A stretch of DNA of 64,000 nt, taken from Sulfuricurvum sp. GTDB lineage: Bacteria > Campylobacterota > Campylobacteria > Campylobacterales > Sulfurimonadaceae. The stretch is taken from assembly GCA_030692765.1 (NCBI GenBank), contig JAUYUB010000002.1, forward strand, positions 1 to 64,000, in the 5' to 3' direction. A program made the translations under genes and the position numbers. Shown here piece by piece: positions 8,893-20,204 of the stretch. Numbering within the stretch: position 1 is the first letter of the stretch; each line of letters starts with the position of its first letter. The notes under the pieces are model-generated. The model searched no databases. It saw only the letters and a program-made list of their open reading frames with translations, and was not told where the DNA came from.

Positions 8893-9422
8893 GACAGAAA
8901 ACTTTATTGCTGCACGGATGGGGTGGAAGTGATGCACCTCATTGGCAAGCGTGGCTTGCAGGTGAAATCGCTAAAGATTACGGAATTGTTGCCTTCCCTC
9001 TTTTAGACAATCCCCATTTCCCAACCAAGAACCGATGGATGAATCAGGTAAAAACACTTCTTGAAGAATTTAAACCTGAGGTGGTTATCTGCCATTCTCT
9101 GGGGTGTATTTTATGGTTTCATCTGTGTTTAGAAGAGGATATAGACCCTGTTAAACGCCTGCTTTTGGTGGCTCCTCCACGTTTGGATTTGGAACTTGAT
9201 ACGATAAAAAGTTTTTTTCCGGTTGTTGCCCCTGATTTTTTATTTGCTGATGAGGCGCTGTTGGTGACATCCGATAATGATCCGTATATGAATCCTCTTG
9301 AAGCATTAGTGCTTCAAGAGGCATTGGATGTTGAGATGAAAGTACTGGAAAACGCAGGCCACATCAATACCGACAGCGGTTTTGGTGAATGGTCATGGGT
9401 CAAAGAATGGGTCATGGGATGA
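8889..9422 (+). CDS. RBBP9/YdeN-type alpha/beta hydrolase
   Basis: A 177-residue serine hydrolase of the small RBBP9/YdeN family. Visible features are the N-terminal [18 protein letters not shown], the nucleophile elbow CHSLGC (usually GHSLG), an Asp candidate in TSDNDPYM and the catalytic His in [14 protein letters not shown]. Substrates of this family are mostly unknown. The start overlaps dxr (ATGA) and the end overlaps tsaD (ATGA), so it is embedded between two essential genes and probably made in proportion to them. No signal peptide; cytoplasmic. Confidence 0.88.
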   Translation: MRQKTLLLHGWGGSDAPHWQAWLAGEIAKDYGIVAFPLLDNPHFPTKNRWMNQVKTLLEEFKPEVVICHSLGCILWFHLCLEEDIDPVKRLLLVAPPRLDLELDTIKSFFPVVAPDFLFADEALLVTSDNDPYMNPLEALVLQEALDVEMKVLENAGHINTDSGFGEWSWVKEWVMG

Positions 9423-10396
9423 TTTTAAGTATTGAGAGCAGTTGCGATGACAGTTCAATCTCTATTACAGAAATTGAAACTAAAAAGCTTATTTACCACA
9501 AAAAAATTTCCCAAGAATTAGAGCATTCCAAGTATGGCGGGGTTGTTCCGGAGCTGGCCAGCCGTTTGCATGCTATCGCTCTTCCGGCAATCTTGGAAGA
9601 GTGCAAGCCATGGTTTGATCAGCTCAAAGCAATTGCAGTGACCAATGAACCGGGATTGGCGGTAACGCTCATTGAGGGTGTCACGATGGCAAAAGCATTA
9701 AGCATAGCACTCAATATCCCCGTTTTGCCTATCAATCATCTCAAAGGGCATATTTATTCCCTTTTTATAGAAAAAGAAGCAGTGTTTCCTCTAACGATTC
9801 TTTTGGTATCAGGAGGGCATACGCAAGTTATCGAAGTAACCTCTCATAAGGATATGACTACCGTTGCAACCACAATGGATGACAGCTATGGAGAGAGCTT
9901 TGATAAAGTTGCCAAAATGATGGGCCTTGGTTACCCTGGAGGTCCACTTATAGAGAAGCTTGCCCATGCTGGAGATGCCAGCCATTTTATTTTTACAGTA
10001 CCGTTATGGCAATCTCCCCTGATAGCCTTCAGCTATTCTGGATTAAAAAATCAAGTGCGTTTGGCGGTTGAAGCAAATAATCCAATTGATTATCCTGATA
10101 TCGCATATGCATTTCAAAAAACGGCGACCGATCATTTGATACAAAAACTCAAAAAATATTTTAAATCACGAAAACCACACCGTTTTGCCATCGTGGGTGG
10201 TGCGAGTGCAAATCTCTATTTACGTGGGGAGATCGAGAAGTTGCTGAGCACATATAATACAGCGTTGTTGTTGGCGCCATTGGAGTTTTGTGCCGATAAC
10301 GCTGCTATGATAGGCCGATGCGCTGTGGAAGAATTTATACGTGGAAATCATCTTGCTTATAATGATATTACAGTTAATCCACGCTGCAAGCTGTAA
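9419..10396 (+). CDS. tsaD: tRNA N6-threonylcarbamoyladenosine transferase TsaD
   Basis: A 325-residue Kae1/TsaD ATPase-fold enzyme that transfers the threonylcarbamoyl group to A37 of ANN-decoding tRNAs with TsaB and TsaE. The start at ATG 9419 gives the typical opening [13 protein letters not shown] and overlaps the preceding stop; an earlier in-frame ATG would add ten unrelated residues. The metal-binding HxxxH is present as HLKGH, and [27 protein letters not shown] and the C-terminal [10 protein letters not shown] motif are intact. It closes the cdsA-dxr-hydrolase-tsaD operon. Confidence 0.95.
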   Translation: MILSIESSCDDSSISITEIETKKLIYHKKISQELEHSKYGGVVPELASRLHAIALPAILEECKPWFDQLKAIAVTNEPGLAVTLIEGVTMAKALSIALNIPVLPINHLKGHIYSLFIEKEAVFPLTILLVSGGHTQVIEVTSHKDMTTVATTMDDSYGESFDKVAKMMGLGYPGGPLIEKLAHAGDASHFIFTVPLWQSPLIAFSYSGLKNQVRLAVEANNPIDYPDIAYAFQKTATDHLIQKLKKYFKSRKPHRFAIVGGASANLYLRGEIEKLLSTYNTALLLAPLEFCADNAAMIGRCAVEEFIRGNHLAYNDITVNPRCKL

Positions 10397-10490
10397 GTAT
10401 TCTTAGGTACACAAATCTCTTTTTGAATTCAGAGATTAATAATTCGATTTATGTACAATACCGTCATAAAATTAAACACAGGAGCCAAAG

Positions 10491-10994
10491 ATGGCAACGA
10501 CTAAATTCAAAGGTACAGACGTAGAATTATTGGGAAATACAGTAAATGTTGGTGATAAAGCACCTGCAATTACAGTTGTTAACTCTGCAGGACTTGGTGA
10601 CGTTACTGTAGGTGGTGCAACAGGTAAAAAACAACTAATCATCGTTGTTCCATCTTTGGACACAGGTGTATGTGCTACTGAAACTCGTAACTTCAATGCA
10701 AAAGTTGCTGGTCTTTCTGATGTTACTGTAACATTGGTATCTCTTGACCTTCCATTTGCAGCTGGTCGTTTTTGCCAAGCTGAAGGTATCGATAACTTGA
10801 CAGTATGTTCTGATTTCCGTAATAAAGACTTTGCAAACGCTTATGGCGTTTTGCTTGGCGGTTCAGTTCTTGCAGGTGTTACATGTCGCGCAATCTTTGC
10901 TGTTAATGCAGAAGGTATCGTTACGTACAAAGAGATCGTTCCTGAAATCACTGAAGAGCCTAACTACGATGCTGCATTGGCTTCTGTCGCGTAA
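10491..10994 (+). CDS. tpx: Thiol peroxidase (atypical 2-Cys peroxiredoxin)
   Basis: A 167-residue Tpx that reduces hydroperoxides with thioredoxin. The peroxidatic cysteine is Cys61 in VVPSLDTGVCATETRNFN, and the resolving cysteine is Cys95 in AAGRFCQAEG, the same spacing as in E. coli Tpx. A good ribosome site (CACAGGAGCC) precedes ATG 10491. Codon usage is biased toward a small set, as expected for a highly expressed protein. It is monocistronic, with its own upstream gap of about 95 nt and a strong terminator downstream. Confidence 0.97.
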   Translation: MATTKFKGTDVELLGNTVNVGDKAPAITVVNSAGLGDVTVGGATGKKQLIIVVPSLDTGVCATETRNFNAKVAGLSDVTVTLVSLDLPFAAGRFCQAEGIDNLTVCSDFRNKDFANAYGVLLGGSVLAGVTCRAIFAVNAEGIVTYKEIVPEITEEPNYDAALASVA

Positions 10995-11006
10995 TCATCT
11001 TTCAAA

Positions 11007-11037
11007 GGTCAAAGAAGCTTTTTCTTTGACCTTCTCT
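11007..11037 (+). terminator. Intrinsic terminator after tpx
   Basis: A perfect 10-bp hairpin, GGTCAAAGAA (11007-11016) and TTCTTTGACC (11022-11031), is followed by the pyrimidine-rich TTCTCTCTTT. It sits 13 nt after the tpx stop. The reverse strand has only a weak T-run, so it mainly serves tpx. Confidence 0.8.
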
Positions 11038-11078
11038 CTTTGAGAATTTTTCCTCACTCTTCATCGACCTAGTAGGTC

Positions 11079-11693
11079 TTATTTACAAAGTACATTTGCC
11101 CCTTGAGCTATTTTTGAAACACTGCAGGTATATCGTCCATCCAGCGTAATAACAGCACGTGCAAACTTCCCATGATAGGTTACTTTTACGGTTGAATACG
11201 GAGAAGCGGCCAAATTCTTTTCATAGGTATTGAAAGTAGTTGAATGGACAAAATCGATGATTATACTGCTGGGATCTCCAAGACTAAAAGAACGTAATAT
11301 AGGGTCTTTCGTAAGAAGTGAAATTTTATTGCCTGCATGAACAAATTGTATAAACCCATTATCAGCGTGGGAGGATCTATTGGCAGCAGTAGATGGGGTT
11401 GTTTGATTGGCATATTGTGACAGCACGAGAGGATGACGCCAATCTATGCTTTGATCAATTTGTAGCTTGCGTGTTTCAAAGCTTCCATCCACATTTTGAA
11501 AGGTAAAGGTCGCTTCTTTCAGGACACGTGCTTGATCGGGGAAACTGTAGGTCATAGAGCTCAACGGTGGTTTGTGGACAACGGCATTGGATGAAATGGG
11601 TATGGATGAACTTTCATCGGTTGAGAAAAATGGATTCTCTCTTGCAAAAGTTGCACAAGCTAGTATTAGGGTAACACAAAGTGATTTATTCAT
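11079..11693 (-). CDS. AMIN-domain periplasmic protein
   Basis: A 204-residue exported protein. The signal peptide is MNKSLCVTLILACATFA, followed by RENPFF, an opening typical of Campylobacterota AMIN proteins. The C-terminal ~110 residues have the alternating strand pattern of an AMIN domain (LGDPSSIIIDFVHS, YHGKFARAVITLDG). AMIN domains target proteins to peptidoglycan or the cell envelope. The gene overlaps the FtsB-like gene (ATGA) and is the last of the recA-eno-FtsB-like-AMIN run. From memory, the equivalent place in C. jejuni holds a similar envelope protein. Molecular function is unknown. Confidence 0.75.
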   Translation of the reverse strand: MNKSLCVTLILACATFARENPFFSTDESSSIPISSNAVVHKPPLSSMTYSFPDQARVLKEATFTFQNVDGSFETRKLQIDQSIDWRHPLVLSQYANQTTPSTAANRSSHADNGFIQFVHAGNKISLLTKDPILRSFSLGDPSSIIIDFVHSTTFNTYEKNLAASPYSTVKVTYHGKFARAVITLDGRYTCSVSKIAQGANVLCK

Positions 11694-12006
11694 GGGTTAG
11701 CTCCATTTTGAATCGGGACTGGATCTGACTCGAGCTCTTTAAGCTCAAAGTACTGTTTTTGTAAAGCGGCATTTTTAGTCTTCAGATTTTCAATATCGTC
11801 AGAGAGAAAGGACTGATATTCTTCTAGCTGAAACAATACCGATAATGAATTATTCCCAAAAATCAAAACACCTAAATAAAATATGAGGGCAAAAACGAAT
11901 CCGCAAGCAGCTATAAATTTTGAGGTAGAGAGGCCAAAACGGCGCTCACTGAAACTTTGGTAGTGCTGCTCATCATACAGTATTTGCTCATGCTCTTCTG
12001 GAGTCA

Positions 12007-12007
<1 letters not shown>
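11690..12007 (-). CDS. FtsB/DivIC-like septum-formation protein
   Basis: A 105-residue bitopic membrane protein: a cytoplasmic N-terminus of about 30 residues, one transmembrane segment (FIAACGFVFALIFYLGVLIFG) and a periplasmic coiled coil (about residues 60-92). This is the layout of FtsB/DivIC, which bridges FtsL and FtsQ in the divisome. Sequence identity to classical FtsB is low, so the call rests on topology and on the conserved place right after eno, where ftsB is also found in E. coli. Its ATG shares one base with the eno stop (TAATG). Confidence 0.7.
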
Positions 12008-14309
<2,302 letters not shown>

Positions 14310-14354
14310 CATGTCTATTCTCTCCTGAAAGGGTTTGTTTCTAAATTTTAGCAA

Positions 14355-14421
14355 TAATATGACATATTGAAATATATTTTATAAATATGACAAATTGCAA
14401 TATTAAGAATATACATATAAT
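14355..14421. promoter_or_regulatory. Divergent recA / mqnD-like promoter region with 14-bp direct repeat
   Basis: On the minus strand a TATTAT box (14360-14355) is suitably placed for recA; on the plus strand TATAAT (14416-14421) is suitably placed for the mqnD-like gene. Two copies of AATATGACAxATTG, differing at one position, lie at 14356-14369 and 14384-14397, that is 28 bp start to start. The first copy overlaps the recA -10 box. The spacing is close to, but not exactly, three helical turns. This is a candidate regulator site; no known factor is assigned. Confidence 0.45.
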
Positions 14422-14484
14422 AGAGATATTTTAGCGTTATTTGGTTAAAATCTAATTGATTTGACAAGTTAAGAGGGATTTTTA

Positions 14485-15348
14485 GTGAAAAAAATGGTGA
14501 TTGCCCATTCTCCGGATGCCGATGATATTTTTATGTATTATGCTATCAAGTTTGGCTGGGTCGGGAAAAAGAATACCATTTTTGAAAATCTTCCCTTAGA
14601 CATTGAGACTCTTAATGTAAAAGCGCTTAAAGGTACGTATGACATCAGTGCTATAAGTTTTGGATTATACCCTCATATACGAAATGATTACGCTTTATTA
14701 CGTACCGCTGTCAGCTTTGGCGAAGGGTATGGCCCCAAGCTGATTCGCAAAAAAGAGACGGTACTTAAAAAGAAGTTCACCGTTGCTTTAAGCGGGAAAT
14801 ATACGACGAATGCATTGCTGTTCCGTGTTGCTTATCCAAATGCCAAGGTGACGTACATGAACTTTTTGGAGATAGAACAAGCGGTTTTGGACGGAATTGT
14901 CGATGCCGGCGTTTTGATTCATGAAAGCATTTTGGGATACGATGAATCATTGGTCGTAGAGCGTGAGCTATGGGATATATGGTGCGAACTCAGCGGCGGA
15001 GAACTTCCTCTTCCCCTTGGCGGGATGGCGATACGACGCTCAATCCCCTTGAACACTGCCATTGAGTATGAAAATATCTTGACAAAAGCGGTGCGTATTG
15101 CCAGAGAGCACAAAGAGCGTCTCTCACAAATGTTGATCGAGCGTTCTTTGGTCCGTATTGATGCGGTGACTTTGGATAAATACTTGGAACTGTATGCCAA
15201 TGATGAGTCAATTAGCTTGAGCGAAGTGCAGTTTGATGCGATCAACAAACTTTTTGAGATTGGATATACGCATGGATTTTTTGAGCAAAAAATGGATGCA
15301 AGAGATTATTGTATTCCTTTAGAATATTCATCATTAAGGAATTCATAA
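14485..15348 (+). CDS. mqnD: Menaquinone biosynthesis protein, MqnD-like (futalosine pathway)
   Basis: A 287-residue periplasmic-binding-fold enzyme of the MqnA/MqnD family. MqnD cleaves cyclic dehypoxanthine futalosine to 1,4-dihydroxy-6-naphthoate. The opening IAHSPDADDIFMYYAI matches the SPxxDDxFxxxA start of MqnD, and GTYDISAISFGLYP and the central LSGKYTTNALLFRVAYP segment fit the family. MqnA is its close relative, so A versus D is decided only by this overall look. The start is a GTG with AAGAGGGA upstream. It begins a run with fliQ and murB (spacings of 1 and 12 nt), three genes unrelated in function. Confidence 0.8.
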   Translation: MKKMVIAHSPDADDIFMYYAIKFGWVGKKNTIFENLPLDIETLNVKALKGTYDISAISFGLYPHIRNDYALLRTAVSFGEGYGPKLIRKKETVLKKKFTVALSGKYTTNALLFRVAYPNAKVTYMNFLEIEQAVLDGIVDAGVLIHESILGYDESLVVERELWDIWCELSGGELPLPLGGMAIRRSIPLNTAIEYENILTKAVRIAREHKERLSQMLIERSLVRIDAVTLDKYLELYANDESISLSEVQFDAINKLFEIGYTHGFFEQKMDARDYCIPLEYSSLRNS

Positions 15349-15349
15349 C

Positions 15350-15619
15350 ATGATGCAAGAAGAGCTGGTCGGACTGGGAATCGAAACCTTTAAAATCGCC
15401 CTTGTGCTTTCACTGCCTGCTTTGCTGGTCGGTATGTTTTTGGGGCTTGCGGTGAGTATTTTTCAGGCAACAACACAAATCAATGAGATGACACTCAGTT
15501 TCATCCCCAAGATTATCGGAATTGTTGTTGTCATTATTTTGACGATGCCCTGGATGATGAATACGATGCAGGATTTCACGATCAGGATGTTCAATATGAT
15601 TCCGACGTTTATGCAATAG
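15350..15619 (+). CDS. fliQ: Flagellar biosynthesis protein FliQ
   Basis: An 89-residue membrane protein with two long helices forming a hairpin, a core part of the flagellar type III export gate together with FliP and FliR. The typical FliQ segment AVSIFQATTQINEMTLSFIP lies between the helices. Full family length. It is isolated from other flagellar genes, embedded between an mqnD-like gene and murB, as often seen in Campylobacterota where flagellar genes are scattered. Translation follows the preceding stop by one base. Confidence 0.95.
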   Translation: MMQEELVGLGIETFKIALVLSLPALLVGMFLGLAVSIFQATTQINEMTLSFIPKIIGIVVVIILTMPWMMNTMQDFTIRMFNMIPTFMQ

Positions 15620-15631
15620 CCCAATTGTCCT

Positions 15632-16426
15632 ATGAAAACCAAGATTGTTGATTTTTCGCGCTTTAGTTCGATTCGAATAGGCCCTGTTGTAGAAGTAGCA
15701 TTGATCGAAGATGATATTGTTCCTAAGGCTTACACGATTGTAGGATCGGCTAATAATCTTCTTGTCGGCCCAAATCCACCTCCTATTATGATGCTTTCCA
15801 AGCAGTATGATTTTATCCGTATAGAGAACAACCAGTTGCATATTGGAGCGGCTACCCCCGGTGGACGAGTTGTCTCTTTTTGCAAAAAAAACAATATTGC
15901 CCATTTTGAATATTTTTCCAAACTTCCCGGAACCATTGGCGGGATGATAAAGATGAATGCAGGGCTCAAGGAATTTGAAATTTTCAACTATCTTATCGCG
16001 GTACGTACTCAAAAAGGATGGATTCCAAAAGAGCAAATCCAATACGGTTATCGCAAAACATCGATTAATGAAGTGGTTTTTGAAGCCTCATTTGAGTTGC
16101 ACGGGGGTTTTTCGACTGAGCGTTTAGAGATGTTTGCCCAGATGCGGTCGAATCAGCCCAATACCCCAAGCGCAGGAAGCTGTTTTAAAAATCCTCCTGG
16201 TGATTATGCCGGTCGTTTGATCGAAGCAGTTGGACTTAAAGGATTACGTCGCGGGAATATGGCATTTAGCGAAGTACATGCGAATTTTCTAGTGAACTAT
16301 GGCGGTGGAACTTATGAGGACGCAATGAGTTTGATTCAAGAGGCTCAGCAAAAAATCATGGATACATTCGCAATTGCTTTACAGTGTGAAGTTGTCGTCC
16401 TGTGTGATACGTTTGTGACGAAATAA
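15632..16426 (+). CDS. murB: UDP-N-acetylenolpyruvoylglucosamine reductase
   Basis: A 264-residue FAD enzyme that reduces UDP-GlcNAc-enolpyruvate to UDP-MurNAc in peptidoglycan synthesis. FAD-binding signs are VGSANNLLVGP and LPGTIGGMIKMNAG. The catalytic serine sits in SAGSCFKNPPG, and the C-terminal VHANFLVNYGGGTYEDA is typical. It is shorter than E. coli MurB (342) and lacks the extra loop, like other epsilonproteobacterial and type II enzymes. The gene ends the mqnD-fliQ-murB run; a separate promoter follows for the next gene. Confidence 0.93.
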   Translation: MKTKIVDFSRFSSIRIGPVVEVALIEDDIVPKAYTIVGSANNLLVGPNPPPIMMLSKQYDFIRIENNQLHIGAATPGGRVVSFCKKNNIAHFEYFSKLPGTIGGMIKMNAGLKEFEIFNYLIAVRTQKGWIPKEQIQYGYRKTSINEVVFEASFELHGGFSTERLEMFAQMRSNQPNTPSAGSCFKNPPGDYAGRLIEAVGLKGLRRGNMAFSEVHANFLVNYGGGTYEDAMSLIQEAQQKIMDTFAIALQCEVVVLCDTFVTK

Positions 16427-16438
16427 TATAAATAATTA

Positions 16439-16485
16439 TTGACTTAATACGTCACTTTGGGCTATCATGGTACTAGCTAAGTGAC
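16439..16485 (+). promoter_or_regulatory. Promoter with inverted repeat upstream of the resolvase-like regulator
   Basis: TTGACT (16439-16444) and TATCAT (16463-16468) are separated by 18 bp, a recognisable sigma-70-type pair that is rare in this -35-poor genome. A 7-bp inverted repeat, GTCACTT (16451-16457) and AAGTGAC (16479-16485), lies across the promoter spacer and the likely start point. It is a plausible operator for the DNA-binding protein encoded just downstream (autoregulation), which is inference. Confidence 0.55.
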
Positions 16486-16500
16486 AAGGAAGTGCTATAG

Positions 16501-17163
16501 ATGGTGGTCAGCTATATACGTGCGGATAAAAATTTTGAGAATGTGATTGAACAGCTTAAAATCATTGGCGCTTACTGCGATCGGGAACATCTGGTTGTTG
16601 ACAAAGAGATGATCGATCAAACGTTCCAAAATAAGCGGATTGTAGAGCGTGATGAAGTTGTAAATTTATTTAGATCGCTGCACAATGATACGTTGTTGGT
16701 GTACGATACATGGGCACTAAGTATTAATATTGAAGACATCATACAAATGATGAGTTGTTTACTGCGAAATGGGATTGAAATACATTTTGTAAAATCAGGG
16801 ATAGTAATTGATCGTCAAAGTGATACAATGGTTGTTCTTGGTTTGATTGATCAGCTTCGCCAAACCATTCAAAATGAAAATAAAAAAGAGATTGGACGCC
16901 CTAAGGGATCGAAGTCTTCTTCAAAGTTCGATTTTTTCCTTGACCAGATTATCATAGAGTTAAAACAGGGACGTAATGTCAGCGATATCGCACGTCTTTT
17001 GAATGTGAGTCGCAGTTCGCTAAAGGATTATGTGGAGTCACGTGCACTTAAAGAGCTGGTACGCGGAATGACTCTGACACGAAACAATGAAGATGCTGAA
17101 GCGATGATTATTGGGACGATTAAGTGTCCATCGCTACAAGCAACGATAAAGGAGAGTGTGTAA
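16501..17163 (+). CDS. Serine-recombinase-derived protein lacking the catalytic serine (putative regulator)
   Basis: A 220-residue protein with the layout of a small resolvase/invertase: an N-terminal resolvase-like domain (about 1-130) and a C-terminal helix-turn-helix (about 140-190, GRPKGSKSS then VSDIARLLNVSRSSLKDYV). In active enzymes the opening reads YxRVSxxxQ; here it reads YIRADKNFEN, with Ala in place of the catalytic serine, and the arginine-rich catalytic centre is not evident. No inverted repeats or mobile-element genes flank it. Its stop overlaps the ccoG start (TAATG), so it is in an operon with an oxidase-assembly gene. I infer a transcription regulator exapted from a recombinase. 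Confidence 0.75.
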   Translation: MVVSYIRADKNFENVIEQLKIIGAYCDREHLVVDKEMIDQTFQNKRIVERDEVVNLFRSLHNDTLLVYDTWALSINIEDIIQMMSCLLRNGIEIHFVKSGIVIDRQSDTMVVLGLIDQLRQTIQNENKKEIGRPKGSKSSSKFDFFLDQIIIELKQGRNVSDIARLLNVSRSSLKDYVESRALKELVRGMTLTRNNEDAEAMIIGTIKCPSLQATIKESV

Positions 17164-18599
17164 TGGAAGAAAGTGCTTTAAAGGGAAAAGCGTATTTGGC
17201 AGGATGGATTCCTTATCGTATTAGACGATATTGGTTTTTTGTACTTGTCACTACATTTACTCTAGTGGTTCCATGGGTACGCATTGAAGGAAATCATCTC
17301 TTTTTGTTGAGCTTTGATAAGTTGAAACTGCATCTTATGTTTGTACAGTTTGATATGCAAGAACTCTATTTAATGCCATTTGTATTAATGTTCCTTTTTA
17401 TTGGTATCTTTGGTATTACGGTTCTTGGGGGTCGTTTCTTTTGCGGATGGATGTGTCCACAGACCATTTTTCGCGTAGCATATCGGGATTTACTCGAGAC
17501 AAAAATATTTAAACTGCGAAAACGGATTAAAAACAAGCAAATAGAACCTGATTATTCAACAACGAAAAATAAGATGAAGCGTGTTGCCCTGCTGTTGATC
17601 TCTGTGGTTCTGGCACTGCTGGCAGCAACGGATTTAATGTGGTTTTTTGTCCCCCCTGAGGATTTTTTGCAATACATGCGCAATCCTTCGGAGCATACGG
17701 TATTAATAGGGACGATCATGGGGATCGCCGCTTTTTTAGTGTATGACATTGTTTTCTTGAAAGAAGATTTTTGTGGCTATGTGTGCCCCTATTCACGAAT
17801 TCAGTCGGTTTTGTACGATGATGATACGATCATGGCGATTTACAATCCAAACCGTGGCGGTGAGATTTATGATGAGCATCATGTCAAAAATTTTACAACG
17901 CAAAAAAGTCTTTTGAGTGTTAATCCAACGGCAGAGTGCACCACATGCGAAAGCTGTGTAACGGTATGTCCGACTCATATTGATATACGAAAAGGGCTAC
18001 AGTTGGAGTGTATCAACTGTCTTGAATGTGTTGATGCTTGTACTGATGTCATGGGCAAGCTAGGCAAGCCAAGTCTGGTGGAATGGTCAAGTGAGAAAGA
18101 GACCCTCTTTAGGAAAGGTAAAACGCATTATCTACGTCCTAAAATCATTGGGTATGCGATAATTTTGCTTATTACAACAGTAATCATGATTATCATGGGA
18201 AGTGAAAAAGAGTACATACTCCTCAATATCAACAAAGAAAATCGTCTTTTTGGGATTAAGCATACGGATGATGGAAAAATTAGAGTTGATAATGCGTATA
18301 CGATTTTATTGCAAAATACGCTCAATGAAGATCATGAGTATTATTTTGACGTAATCGCTCCTGCGGGAATGCAAGGTAAAATAAAAATTGGGGAACCCAC
18401 TAAACCGTTCAAGGTAAAACCGGGTATTGTCAAGAAAAAAGTAATCGTTCTGTATACCGATGAAATACTCATGAATGATGCAAGCAAAGATACGGTGATA
18501 CCGATTACGATTCATGCCTATGCGATGGATGACAAAGAAAAAATCGTCACCGATAAAGAGTCAACGTTTACTTTCCCTCGGGCAGATTTATTAAAATAG
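17163..18599 (+). CDS. ccoG: Cytochrome c oxidase accessory protein CcoG
   Basis: A 478-residue polyferredoxin-like membrane protein for cbb3 oxidase assembly, implicated in copper reduction and insertion. ATG 17163 (AAAGGAGAG upstream) overlaps the previous stop; a longer frame starts inside that gene and is rejected. It has about five transmembrane segments, two membrane-edge cysteine motifs (CGWMCPQTIFR and CGYVCPYSRIQSV), two 4Fe-4S ferredoxin motifs (CTTCESCVTVCP and CINCLECVDAC), and a C-terminal periplasmic Ig-like domain. No ccoNOQP genes are in the window; they must lie elsewhere. Confidence 0.93.
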   Translation: MEESALKGKAYLAGWIPYRIRRYWFFVLVTTFTLVVPWVRIEGNHLFLLSFDKLKLHLMFVQFDMQELYLMPFVLMFLFIGIFGITVLGGRFFCGWMCPQTIFRVAYRDLLETKIFKLRKRIKNKQIEPDYSTTKNKMKRVALLLISVVLALLAATDLMWFFVPPEDFLQYMRNPSEHTVLIGTIMGIAAFLVYDIVFLKEDFCGYVCPYSRIQSVLYDDDTIMAIYNPNRGGEIYDEHHVKNFTTQKSLLSVNPTAECTTCESCVTVCPTHIDIRKGLQLECINCLECVDACTDVMGKLGKPSLVEWSSEKETLFRKGKTHYLRPKIIGYAIILLITTVIMIIMGSEKEYILLNINKENRLFGIKHTDDGKIRVDNAYTILLQNTLNEDHEYYFDVIAPAGMQGKIKIGEPTKPFKVKPGIVKKKVIVLYTDEILMNDASKDTVIPITIHAYAMDDKEKIVTDKESTFTFPRADLLK

Positions 18600-18610
18600 G
18601 CAAAAGAAGA

Positions 18611-19063
18611 TTAATGCTCATGGTCTTCTTCTTCTTTCTTCTCTTTCCCAAAGGTTTTTTCTAATCCGCTGATTAGTTCTTGCTTTTGCGTTTCGCTAAG
18701 TTTTGCTTCCGGATGCGTAGGTAGATAAAACCACAGGGGCATTTCTCCCTCACGTACCTCTTTAGCAGCTTCATCACCTTCGTTTTTTTTCTGAGCACCC
18801 CACGCTGAGACATTAAAATGTTCGCGTCCCTCTTCTACATCACGTGCAAGCAGCCATGAAACGGGGGCGATATTGCTGTACCATGGGTATTTTGTTTGAT
18901 GAGAATGGCAGTCGGAACAGGCGTTGTCAAAAAGCTCTTTTGTTCGAGGTGAGTCCCATGTCGGTTCACTGATGATGGGTGGATTCGTATGGTCTTTCCC
19001 GTAAGGGATGAGCTGAATCGCAACAGCGGTAATAGTAAGGGCAATGAATATTTTTGTTTTCAT
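18611..19063 (-). CDS. Haem-binding domain protein, monohaem cytochrome-like
   Basis: A 150-residue exported protein of the haem-binding-domain family (PF14376 type). It has an N-terminal signal or anchor ([22 protein letters not shown]), then the haem c attachment motif in [19 protein letters not shown], followed by [20 protein letters not shown], which is diagnostic of the family. The C-terminus is Lys/Glu-rich and ends in DHEH. Such proteins are periplasmic haem carriers of poorly known role. It converges with ccoG (12 nt between stops) and has its own upstream region. Confidence 0.88.
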   Translation of the reverse strand: MKTKIFIALTITAVAIQLIPYGKDHTNPPIISEPTWDSPRTKELFDNACSDCHSHQTKYPWYSNIAPVSWLLARDVEEGREHFNVSAWGAQKKNEGDEAAKEVREGEMPLWFYLPTHPEAKLSETQKQELISGLEKTFGKEKKEEEDHEH

Positions 19064-19151
19064 CTTTAGCTCCTTTTAGAGGTAATTTGAAAAATTATAC
19101 ATCAAAAGGAAAGATAAGAGAAGGGTGCCTTGATGGACAAGGCGAGAAGGG

Positions 19152-20147
19152 TTATACGAGAACGGCTTCGCGCTTTCCTGCTTCGAGGTGCCCGATAACA
19201 TAGCCATCGGTATTGGCCAAGACGTGATCCACATTCTCAGGTCGGACAACGAGGATCATACCAACCCCCATATTGAAGGCACGGTACATCTCAGAACGTT
19301 CTACGTGCTGGCCGATGAGTTCGAAAATCGGTAATACACGAATAGAAGATTCGGCGATAACGGCACGAACACCTTCTGGTAAGACACGTGGCAGATTCTC
19401 AACAATTCCGCCGCCAGTGATATGACCCAAAGCTTGGATTTTATCTTTGAGTGCTTTAAATGTTTTGACGTAAATACGTGTAGGAGTCAAAAGGGTCTCG
19501 ATCAAAGGCTTCCCGTTAAAATCATCTTCAAACTTCATACCCATTTTTTCCAGCAATACTTTACGCGCGAGAGAGAAACCGTTTGAGTGCAATCCTGAAC
19601 TAGGAAGGGCAATAAGAATATCGCCTGCGTTGACTTGGCTTGTTCGATCCAGTTCACTCTTTTCGGCCACACCTACCGCAAAACCAGCAAGGTCATAATC
19701 GCCACCGTGATACATTCCCGGCATTTCAGCTGTCTCGCCGCCGATGAGGGCACATTCGGCTTCACGGCATCCTTGGGCAATACCGCTTACCACAGCGGTT
19801 GCCGCATTAACATCGAGTTTTGCAGTTGCGTAATAGTCGAGGAAAAAAGAAGGGGTTCCAAAATTACAGATGAGGTCATTGACACACATGGCAACCAAAT
19901 CGATCCCTACCGTATTGTGAATACCTGAATCGATAGCAAGCTTTAGTTTGGTACCAACACCATCCGTAGCTGCGAGCATAACAGGTTCTTTGTAACCAGT
20001 AGGAAGTTCAAATGCTCCCGCAAATGAGCCAATACCACCAAGAACACCTGGTATTGCTGTTGATTTGACAAGCGGTTTGATATTTTCGACAAAACTGTTG
20101 CCTGCGTCGATATCGACACCGGCATCTTTGTAGCTGATTTGACTCAT
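19152..20147 (-). CDS. purM: Phosphoribosylformylglycinamidine cyclo-ligase (AIR synthetase)
   Basis: A 331-residue enzyme of purine synthesis that closes FGAM to aminoimidazole ribotide with ATP. Visible are the N-terminal [28 protein letters not shown], the AIRS-family stretch [14 protein letters not shown], and the ATP-site [15 protein letters not shown] with [15 protein letters not shown]. Full family length. It is transcribed alone, divergent or spaced from its neighbours, with a weak ribosome site before ATG 20147. Confidence 0.97.
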   Translation of the reverse strand: MSQISYKDAGVDIDAGNSFVENIKPLVKSTAIPGVLGGIGSFAGAFELPTGYKEPVMLAATDGVGTKLKLAIDSGIHNTVGIDLVAMCVNDLICNFGTPSFFLDYYATAKLDVNAATAVVSGIAQGCREAECALIGGETAEMPGMYHGGDYDLAGFAVGVAEKSELDRTSQVNAGDILIALPSSGLHSNGFSLARKVLLEKMGMKFEDDFNGKPLIETLLTPTRIYVKTFKALKDKIQALGHITGGGIVENLPRVLPEGVRAVIAESSIRVLPIFELIGQHVERSEMYRAFNMGVGMILVVRPENVDHVLANTDGYVIGHLEAGKREAVLV

Positions 20148-20204
20148 GGAGTTCCTCGTCCGTTTTAGTAAAGGAATTATAACAAAGAGTGTGTTAGGGT
20201 AAGT

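Noticed and set aside
16501-17163. Active site-specific recombinase of a mobile element
   Set aside because: The catalytic serine is absent and no element ends, cargo genes or flanking repeats are seen.
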